Source of the DNA: an uncultured Lachnospiraceae bacterium
GTDB lineage: Bacteria; Bacillota; Clostridia; Lachnospirales; Lachnospiraceae
Direction of reading: 5' to 3'
DNA length: 64,000 nucleotides
NCBI GenBank assembly: GCA_902776305.1
Contig: CACYPS010000004.1
Span: forward strand, 176,624 to 240,623
In this document: piece by piece, positions 58,239 to 64,000 of the stretch
How the letters are laid out: each line of letters opens with the position of its first letter
Numbering within the stretch: the stretch's first letter is position 1
The notes under the pieces: model-generated
Databases searched by the model: none
What the model was told of the DNA's origin: nothing
What the model saw: only the letters and a program-made list of their open reading frames with translations
Translations under genes and position numbers: made by a program

Positions 58239-60722
58239 ATGAAAGAACTGAAAGTTGCACTTGGTTTTAGCTCTCATGCAGCGAACTGGAAGAACAGCAC
58301 GATCACCTGGGAGGAGCTTTGCCGGAAGCTTGGCACTACCACCTATACATCCGAAACGCCGGAGGAGTATGCAGCCATGAGCCGTGATGCCAGACAGCGG
58401 ATCAAGGACCATGGCGGGTTTGTAGGCGGATACCTGATAGGTGGGAAAAGAAGGAAGGAGAACGTGAAATGCCGGAGCTTGCTTGTCCTTGACGGAGACT
58501 TTGTTGACGTTGGCTTCATCCTGAGGTTCCGTAAGGGCTGCCGGTATGCAGCCTTCCTCTATACGACGCACAGTCACACAAAGGAAAGCCCGAGGGTGCG
58601 CATTGTCATTCCTCTGGATGAAGATGTTTCTCCGGACATGTACATCGCCCTTGCCAGGTACTTTGCGGCGGACTGGGGCATTGAGCTCTTTGACCCGTGT
58701 TCCTATAAGGTCAATCAGATGATGTACTGGCCGACTACGCCGAAGGGCGGAGAGTTCATCGGAGAGGAGGTCAAGGGACCGTTCCTGAATGCCGCGGAGT
58801 ACCTTGCAGGGCATCCCGGCTGGGAGGATATCTCTAAGCTGCCGGTAGGAAGCCGCGAGAATACAGCCCGGAGGAATGAGGGAAAGATGCAGGAGAACCC
58901 GCTTGAAAAGAGTGGGATTGTAGGCACCTTCTGCCGGACCTACGGCATTGAGGACGCCATTGAGAAGTTCCTTCCGGATGTCTATGCGCACAGCGCAGTC
59001 GAAGGACGCTACGACTATATCCCCGGGGAGGGGAGTGCCGGCGTCGTGATTTACGAGGGGCTTTTCGCATACAGCCACCACGCCACCGATCCAGCTGGCG
59101 GACGCAGACTGAACGCGTTCGACCTCGTCCGGCTGCACCGTTTCAAAGATATGGACGAGAAGGAATCGTTCCTTAAGATGTGTGCCTTCGCAGAGAAGGA
59201 CCCGCTGGTCAAAGAGGCTTTGGAAAAGGAGAGGGCAGAGCAGGCAAAGAAGGACTTTGAGGAGATCCAGTCGGGGTGGGAAGAACCACTTCCCTTCGGA
59301 GAATATGAACTGGAGCCGTTTCCTATAGACGCCCTGCCGGAAGACATCGGATTGTATGTCGAGGCGGTAGCGGAAAGCACGCAGACACCAGTCGATATGC
59401 CGGGAACAGCCGTGCTTGCCATACTTGCCATGTGCTGTCAGGGCAAGTATGTGATTCAGGGCAAGGCAGACTGGATCGAGCCGCTCAATCTCTATACCAA
59501 TGTCATCGCGCAGCCCTCTGAACGCAAATCAGCGGTCGAACATCACATCGTGCGTCCGGCTGACAACTTTGAGATCCAATATAATCTGCGGAATGCTGCT
59601 CGTGTGGAAAGCTCCAAAATGCAGAAACAGATCCTGGAAAGCAGACAGAAAGCCATCGTGGGAAAGGCGTCAAAGGGAAACGCTGAGCCGGGCGAAATGG
59701 AACAGATCGCGCAGGAGATCGCTGACTTCGAGGAGGAGAAGCCGCTCCACCTGTATGTGGATGATATCACGACAGAAAAGCTGGTATCGGTCATGGCAAG
59801 CAATCATGGACGCGCGGCCCTTATCTCCAGTGAGGGAGGCATCTTTGACACCCTGGCGGGTATTTACAGCAAGAATGTCAACATCGATGTCATGCTGAAG
59901 GCCTATTCAGGGGATACTATCCGCGTGGATCGTATCGGCCGTGAGAGTGAGAGCATCATGAACCCTGCGCTGACCATCCTACTCATGACACAGCCGAAGG
60001 TCGCATCCGATGTGCTTGGCAATACGACGTTTCGCGGGCGCGGGCTGACCGCGAGGTTTCTTTACTGCCTGCCGGGATCTTCTGTCGGTGAGCGCCGGTT
60101 CCGGAGCGAGCCGATTCCGGATACGGCGTATCAAAGGTATGAGCAGAAGATCATTAACATGCTGGAGGACGAGTATCCGCCGAGGCCTGAGGTCATTACA
60201 CTCTCCCCGGAAGCATCGGAACTGCTGGCGGCTTTTGCGGAGGAGATCGAGCCGAAGCTGAAGACCGATTATGCGGAGATTGCTGACTGGGCAGGAAAAC
60301 TGGTAGGTAATACACTCCGTATCGCCGGACTCCTGTGCAGGGCAGGAGTATATCGTGCATCGGAATTCCTGAACGGGAACGAACCTCTGACGGTTAGCGG
60401 AGGGACGATGGCGGATGCCATACGTCTCGGGAGGTATTACCTGAGCCATTCGATGGCGGTGCATGACGCAATCCCTCAGTCGGTCATGTACAGGCAGGCG
60501 GAAAAAATCCTCCAAACGATACGGGATAGGCGACTGGAGAAATTCACGCGCAGGGACGCCATGCGTTTTTGCCAGTCCTTCAAGCGGGTCGATGAGATCC
60601 AGCCCGTACTGGATTTCCTTGAGGACATGGGGTATATCGCGACTATGGATATAAAGCAGACCTACGGAAAAGGCAGACCGTCTTTGCCTAAGTATGTGAC
60701 CAATCCGTCTGTTTTGTCATAA
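58239..60722 (+). CDS. DUF3987-type phage primase/helicase
   Basis: About 827 residues. The N-terminal third resembles archaeo-eukaryotic-type primase folds (LLVLDGDFVDVGFILRF, then THSHTKESPRVRIVIPLDED, with a conserved His and the PR-R pattern). A linker follows, then a DUF3987 helicase-like domain (PGTAVLAILAMCCQGKYVIQ, then NVIAQPSERKSAVEHHIV, the P-loop-like region, and LISSEGGIFDTLAGIYSK). It probably primes or loads replication at the element's origin. ATG 58239 has GGAAAGGATATAT; an alternative ATG at 58194 overlaps the previous stop. Confidence 0.82.
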   Translation: MKELKVALGFSSHAANWKNSTITWEELCRKLGTTTYTSETPEEYAAMSRDARQRIKDHGGFVGGYLIGGKRRKENVKCRSLLVLDGDFVDVGFILRFRKGCRYAAFLYTTHSHTKESPRVRIVIPLDEDVSPDMYIALARYFAADWGIELFDPCSYKVNQMMYWPTTPKGGEFIGEEVKGPFLNAAEYLAGHPGWEDISKLPVGSRENTARRNEGKMQENPLEKSGIVGTFCRTYGIEDAIEKFLPDVYAHSAVEGRYDYIPGEGSAGVVIYEGLFAYSHHATDPAGGRRLNAFDLVRLHRFKDMDEKESFLKMCAFAEKDPLVKEALEKERAEQAKKDFEEIQSGWEEPLPFGEYELEPFPIDALPEDIGLYVEAVAESTQTPVDMPGTAVLAILAMCCQGKYVIQGKADWIEPLNLYTNVIAQPSERKSAVEHHIVRPADNFEIQYNLRNAARVESSKMQKQILESRQKAIVGKASKGNAEPGEMEQIAQEIADFEEEKPLHLYVDDITTEKLVSVMASNHGRAALISSEGGIFDTLAGIYSKNVNIDVMLKAYSGDTIRVDRIGRESESIMNPALTILLMTQPKVASDVLGNTTFRGRGLTARFLYCLPGSSVGERRFRSEPIPDTAYQRYEQKIINMLEDEYPPRPEVITLSPEASELLAAFAEEIEPKLKTDYAEIADWAGKLVGNTLRIAGLLCRAGVYRASEFLNGNEPLTVSGGTMADAIRLGRYYLSHSMAVHDAIPQSVMYRQAEKILQTIRDRRLEKFTRRDAMRFCQSFKRVDEIQPVLDFLEDMGYIATMDIKQTYGKGRPSLPKYVTNPSVLS

Positions 60723-60733
60723 CTGTCAAGTGT

Positions 60734-60753
60734 GTCATACGATGGCGTATGAC
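60734..60753 (+). other. short perfect hairpin after the primase gene
   Basis: GTCATACG-ATGG-CGTATGAC, followed by ATAAAAATG. It sits 12 bases after the stop in the 209-base gap before the VRR-NUC gene. No T tract, so more likely an mRNA processing or stability element. Confidence 0.5.
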
Positions 60754-60931
60754 ATAAAAATGCAGGAAATATAAGGGTTTTCGATTTTTGTCATATAGTC
60801 ATTGATTCCTAAATATAGGCAAAAAAAGATTATTTATATTTATATAAATTTCAGTACAGAAATCCTTTTATGTCTATAGGGCTCAGACAAAAAGACAAAA
60901 ATCGGAAACGCTGATAAATAGGAGGTTTTCA

Positions 60932-61258
60932 GTGTCTAAGCACTCAAAAATCAGTTCAGACAGAGCTGACATAAATGAAAAGACGATTGAACAGCAGATG
61001 GTTAGGGCTGTGAAGGCAGCAGGCGGCATTTGCCCCAAGCTGATCTGCCCAGGCATGAACGGAATGCCGGACCGCCTGGTGCTGCTGCCCGGATGCCACG
61101 TCGCATTTGTTGAGGTGAAGGCGCCTGGAAAGAAGCCTCGCCTCCTGCAGACGCGGAGGCACAAGCAGCTGCGGAAACTGGGCTTCCCGGTCTTCGTGTT
61201 GGACGATGCGGAGCAGATCCCAGGGATCATAGAGGAGGTGAGGACATGGCGGAAGTAA
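60932..61258 (+). CDS. VRR-NUC domain nuclease
   Basis: 108 residues from GTG 60932 (GGAGGTTTTCA upstream). A compact PD-(D/E)XK VRR-NUC fold: CPGMNGMPDRLVLLPGCHVA with the catalytic Asp, then FVEVKAPGKKPRLLQTRRHK with Glu-x-Lys. Such nucleases pair with the SNF2 helicase in Firmicutes phage replication modules and are thought to resolve branched DNA. The stop overlaps the next gene's start by 13 bases. Confidence 0.92.
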   Translation: MSKHSKISSDRADINEKTIEQQMVRAVKAAGGICPKLICPGMNGMPDRLVLLPGCHVAFVEVKAPGKKPRLLQTRRHKQLRKLGFPVFVLDDAEQIPGIIEEVRTWRK

Positions 61259-61584
61259 TCAACGTATCAGATGGCAGGAAAGAAATAGTGGACAGTCTTT
61301 CAGATTTCCTTGATCTTGTCAGAGAGCTCATGGGAGATGAGGCAAGGGACTGGTTTGAGACCTACCTCAAAGAGAATTACCTGCCGGAGCAGGAAATAGG
61401 GCGTATGGAGGATGAGTGCGCGAAAGAGATAGAACGCGTGGAGGAACATTACAAGGATATCCTCCGAGAGCTGCATGACTTGTCAAAAGAGCTGGCGGAC
61501 CTGATCTGTTCCGAGCGGCTAAGCAGGATGAAGATCAGCCACGTGGCAGGACAGATCGGAAATCTGACAGGGAGGAACTTATGA
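61246..61584 (+). CDS. phage hypothetical coiled-coil protein
   Basis: 112 residues, almost entirely helical and acidic (SDFLDLVRELMGDEARDWFE, then EIERVEEHYKDILRELHDLS). It lies between the VRR-NUC and SNF2 genes, overlapping both (13 and 4 bases), so it is part of that translationally coupled set. No known function. Confidence 0.75.
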   Translation: MAEVINVSDGRKEIVDSLSDFLDLVRELMGDEARDWFETYLKENYLPEQEIGRMEDECAKEIERVEEHYKDILRELHDLSKELADLICSERLSRMKISHVAGQIGNLTGRNL

Positions 61585-62951
61585 AGAGAGAACAGTTACA
61601 TGGATACCAGAGATACTGTATGGAGTTCGTGATGAAACACCCGGAAGCACTCCTGATCCTGTCCATGGGCCTTGGGAAAACGGTGACCTCCCTTTACAGC
61701 ATTTTTGATCTGCTGTTTGACAGATTCGAAGTATCGAAAGTGCTGATCATAGCACCTCTGCGGGTCTGCACTTCTGTTTGGCCGGAAGAGCGCCTGAAGT
61801 GGGAAGGGCTGGACTTTTTACGGATGAGTGTTGTAACAGGCAGCGCGAAGCAGAGGCAGGCGGCAATCGAGCATCCGGCTGATGTGTATGTCATAAACCG
61901 CGAGAATGTAAAGTGGCTTGTGGAATATCTGAAAGAGTGGCCCTTCGACATGGTTGTGATCGACGAGCTGAGCAGCTTCAAGAACCACAGGAGCCAGAGG
62001 TGGAAAGCACTGAAGAAGATCCGGCCGAAGATCAAAAGGATCGTCGGGCTTACGGGGACACCGGCTTCGAACGGCCTGATGGACCTGTGGGCAGAGGTTT
62101 TCCTGATCGATGGCGGAAAGCGCCTGGGACGCTTCATTGGTAAATACCGTGAGGCGTACTTTAGGGCAGCGGGCATGAATCCTTATACCGGAGTGGTTTA
62201 CAACTACGTGCCGCTTCCGGGAGCAGAGGAAAGAATCTACGAGAAGATCTCCGACATCGCTGTTTCGATGAAGGCGCGGGACTACCTTGACATGCCGGAC
62301 TTTGTACCGGTCACCCATGCGGTGCATATGGACAGGTCAGAGCGGGAGCTGTACGACGAGCTGAAGAAGGAACTGCTTGTCACGGTGGACGGCGAGGAGA
62401 TCGATGCTGCTAATGCGGCTGTCCTTACGGGCAAGCTCCTGCAGATGGCGAACGGTGCCATTTACACCAATGACAGAGGCGTCATCGAGGTGCACCGGCA
62501 GAAGCTCTACATGTTAGAGGACCTGATCGAGCAGGCAAACGGCCAGAATGTCCTTGTGGCTTACTGGTTCCAGCACGATCATGACCGCATTCTGTTGCAT
62601 CTAAGAGAACAGGGCTATCAGCCGCGGGACATCAAGACGGACGCCGATATCACAGACTGGAATGCTGGAAAGATACAGGTCGGCCTGATTTCCCCGGCAA
62701 GTGCCGGTCATGGCTTGAACATTCAGCGTGGCGGACACATCCTTATCTGGTTTTCGATGATCTGGTCACTTGAGATGTATCAGCAGACGAATGCCCGCCT
62801 CTGGCGCCAGGGACAGATGGAAGTCGTGACCGCGCACCACATCGTCTGCCGGGATACAGTCGATGAGGATGTCCTGGATGCCCTGGAGCACAAGGACGTC
62901 ACGCAGCAGAAGCTGATCGAAGCCGTGAAGGCGAGGATTAAAGGAGGTTGA
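61581..62951 (+). CDS. SNF2-family phage helicase
   Basis: 456 residues of superfamily 2. Motifs in order: Q-like YQRYCMEFV, Walker A LSMGLGKTVTSLYS, IAPLRVC (Ia), VIDELSSFK (DExx box), GLTGTPASNGLMDLWAE (III), then VGLISPASAGHGLNIQ (V) and QTNARLWRQGQ (VI). It translocates on DNA and probably acts with the VRR-NUC nuclease. The start overlaps the previous stop (ATGA). Confidence 0.93.
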   Translation: MKREQLHGYQRYCMEFVMKHPEALLILSMGLGKTVTSLYSIFDLLFDRFEVSKVLIIAPLRVCTSVWPEERLKWEGLDFLRMSVVTGSAKQRQAAIEHPADVYVINRENVKWLVEYLKEWPFDMVVIDELSSFKNHRSQRWKALKKIRPKIKRIVGLTGTPASNGLMDLWAEVFLIDGGKRLGRFIGKYREAYFRAAGMNPYTGVVYNYVPLPGAEERIYEKISDIAVSMKARDYLDMPDFVPVTHAVHMDRSERELYDELKKELLVTVDGEEIDAANAAVLTGKLLQMANGAIYTNDRGVIEVHRQKLYMLEDLIEQANGQNVLVAYWFQHDHDRILLHLREQGYQPRDIKTDADITDWNAGKIQVGLISPASAGHGLNIQRGGHILIWFSMIWSLEMYQQTNARLWRQGQMEVVTAHHIVCRDTVDEDVLDALEHKDVTQQKLIEAVKARIKGG

Positions 62952-62955
62952 TACC

Positions 62956-63201
62956 GTGGAGAAAGAATCGAAATTCTCAGGCGGAAATCCTTATGAGAAC
63001 CTTGCAGCTGCCATCGTTGTCCAGGCTGCGAAGGATTACAGCACAGCTTTGAAGGACATCAAAAAGAACCGGGAAAACATGAAAGCCATGAGGATCGCGA
63101 TGGAAGTTGAGCGGTTTTTACGGTCTGGGTGGTATGCAGAGCTTAGTGATATCGACAGCGAATACATGATACGAAAGCTGAGAGAGGAGGTGGTTTCATG
63201 A
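62956..63201 (+). CDS. phage hypothetical protein
   Basis: 81 residues from GTG 62956 (GGAGGTTGATACC upstream). Helical and basic in the middle (AAKDYSTALKDIKKNRENMK), ending YMIRKLREEVVS, a pattern common in small proteins that precede DUF1492 genes in phages. Overlaps the next gene by 4 bases. Function unknown. Confidence 0.75.
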   Translation: MEKESKFSGGNPYENLAAAIVVQAAKDYSTALKDIKKNRENMKAMRIAMEVERFLRSGWYAELSDIDSEYMIRKLREEVVS

Positions 63202-63623
63202 CAGTTGAGGAGTATTTTGGCCAGGCACGTAGTCTGGGGAAGAAGATACGACATCATAGAGAGGAAATCGAGCGAACCAGAGAACTTGCCTGTTCGATCA
63301 GCAGTCCTTGTTTTGAGGAGAGCTTTAATCCGAATAATCCGACAGATGCAGCTTTCCAGAAAAGATTGGAAGAGCTGTGGGAACGTGAGCGGGAGCTGAG
63401 GAGAGAATTGATTCTTTTCCTCCAGCTGGAAGCAGAGATCACGGGCGTCATTAACTCGCTTCCTGATACAAACGAGCGTTTCGTGCTGACCTGCCGTTAC
63501 CTTAAGGATTACAAATGGAGCCAGATAGCCGACGTGTTTTCCGTAGAGCGTCACACGGTACGCCGGTGGCATGACAGGGCATTGGAACACATCGTGCTGC
63601 CTGAGAAGCCGACCAAAATTTGA
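63198..63623 (+). CDS. DUF1492/sigma-like phage transcription regulator
   Basis: 141 residues. An N-terminal coiled coil (SLGKKIRHHREEIERTREL) leads to a C-terminal sigma-70 region 4-like HTH (RYLKDYKWSQIADVFSVERH, then TVRRWHDRALEHI). DUF1492 proteins sit at the end of phage early modules and are thought to switch on late (packaging) genes, which fits its place here. Confidence 0.85.
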   Translation: MTVEEYFGQARSLGKKIRHHREEIERTRELACSISSPCFEESFNPNNPTDAAFQKRLEELWERERELRRELILFLQLEAEITGVINSLPDTNERFVLTCRYLKDYKWSQIADVFSVERHTVRRWHDRALEHIVLPEKPTKI

Positions 63624-63708
63624 AATTTCTAAAAATAACCCATAATGTACCAAGACGCCCATTCGGGGTTTGTGATATAGTATACTTGGCGAAAATGAAA
63701 AGGAAGGA

Positions 63709-63734
63709 AGCCCTGTTTGTAACACAGGGCTTTG
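63709..63734 (+). other. hairpin in the leader of the next small gene
   Basis: AGCCCTGT-TTGTAAC-ACAGGGCT followed by TTGC, an 8-bp perfect stem. It may be a weak terminator of the early operon; the bases before it (TATACT near 63681) could be a -10 element, but no good -35 is seen. Confidence 0.5.
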
Positions 63735-63752
63735 CTATGAATAAGGTGGGAT

Positions 63753-63953
63753 ATGAGATTAATAAAAATATATGATCTTGGCAAAATAGAATATTTGGTA
63801 AACCCCGAACAGATATCTTATATAAGGGTGTTGCCCGGACTCAGAGGAAAAAAAATGTATGACATAGCGTTTTCTGATGATGTAACCATCCGCACGAATT
63901 ATGAGAATAGGTTAGAAAAGTTCGAAGTCCGGGCTCAAAGAAATGGAGCCTGA
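63753..63953 (+). CDS. small phage hypothetical protein
   Basis: 66 residues, beta-rich (MRLIKIYDLGKIEYLVNPEQ, then MYDIAFSDDVTIRTNYENRL). Resembles short LytTR-like or phage beta proteins only in composition; no family assigned. AAGGTGGGAT precedes the ATG. Its last codons form part of a terminator stem. Confidence 0.6.
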   Translation: MRLIKIYDLGKIEYLVNPEQISYIRVLPGLRGKKMYDIAFSDDVTIRTNYENRLEKFEVRAQRNGA

Positions 63954-63990
63954 TATGATCTTCAGGCCCCGGATTTCGTACTTTTCTTTT
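63922..63990 (+). terminator. terminator overlapping the end of the last gene
   Basis: CGAAGTCCGGG pairs with CCCCGGATTTCG, and GAGCCTGA with TCTTCAGGC inside it, followed by CTTTTCTTTT. It begins inside the last codons of the 66-residue gene. Confidence 0.75.
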
Positions 63991-64000
63991 GAACCCTGTC

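Overview
The window looks like chromosomal DNA of a Clostridia member (Bacillota), most likely Lachnospiraceae-like. The evidence is a str operon with strong AGGAGG ribosome binding sites and Firmicutes-type promoters, anaerobic NrdD/NrdG, a Tad pilus locus, LTA-synthase-type lipoproteins and secreted SH3b/PT-repeat proteins. No tRNA, rRNA or CRISPR array is visible.

Layout. 1-6.6 kb: 3' end of rpoC, then rpsL-rpsG-fusA and a separately promoted tuf. 6.6-13.0 kb: a decayed island bounded by two short repeats (45 and 66 bp) present at both ends in swapped order. It holds a frameshifted membrane gene, a frameshifted reverse-strand gene, a type I methylase gene broken by TGA right after its NPPFG motif, an intact DUF1016/YhcG-type nuclease gene lying between two 500-bp copies of the hsdM 3' end, hsdS stubs and a UvrD-type helicase scrap. 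13.0-42.7 kb: mostly core and surface functions (YdcF-like protein, decayed sugar permease, secreted alpha-amylase, TadABC, NrdDG behind NrdR-like boxes and a folded leader, sugar-binding lipoprotein, LtaS-like enzyme, NagA, SEC-C methionine aminopeptidase, phasin-like protein, SH3b lipoprotein, M18 aminopeptidase, GH36 alpha-galactosidase, Flp pilin). A palindromic repeat family sits behind several stop codons. 42.9-49.0 kb: a complete hsdR-hsdM-hsdS type I restriction system. 49.0-64.0 kb: the early/replication part of a prophage or related element. It has an XRE/ImmA pair under a promoter with two GAAC-N4-GTTC boxes, a long non-coding stretch, and two divergent operons: leftward (DUF2800, DUF2815, family A DNA polymerase) and rightward (DUF3987 primase/helicase, VRR-NUC nuclease, SNF2 helicase, DUF1492 regulator). 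The element runs off the right edge.

The most striking object is in the phage DNA polymerase. Its O-helix (motif B) is interrupted by a 309-residue intein with intact splicing blocks. The intein's middle carries no recognisable endonuclease in the polymerase frame. Instead, an HNH homing endonuclease gene (270 codons) is nested in the +1 frame of the same strand, has its own AGGTGA ribosome binding site inside the intein's block B region, and runs 30 bases past the C-terminal splice junction. Both frames stay open throughout, so one DNA segment appears to encode a splicing protein and a separate homing nuclease. Other points of interest are a 60-bp tandem array between the two divergent phage operons and two unassigned folded leader RNAs (nrdD, and the phage gene at 51.6 kb).
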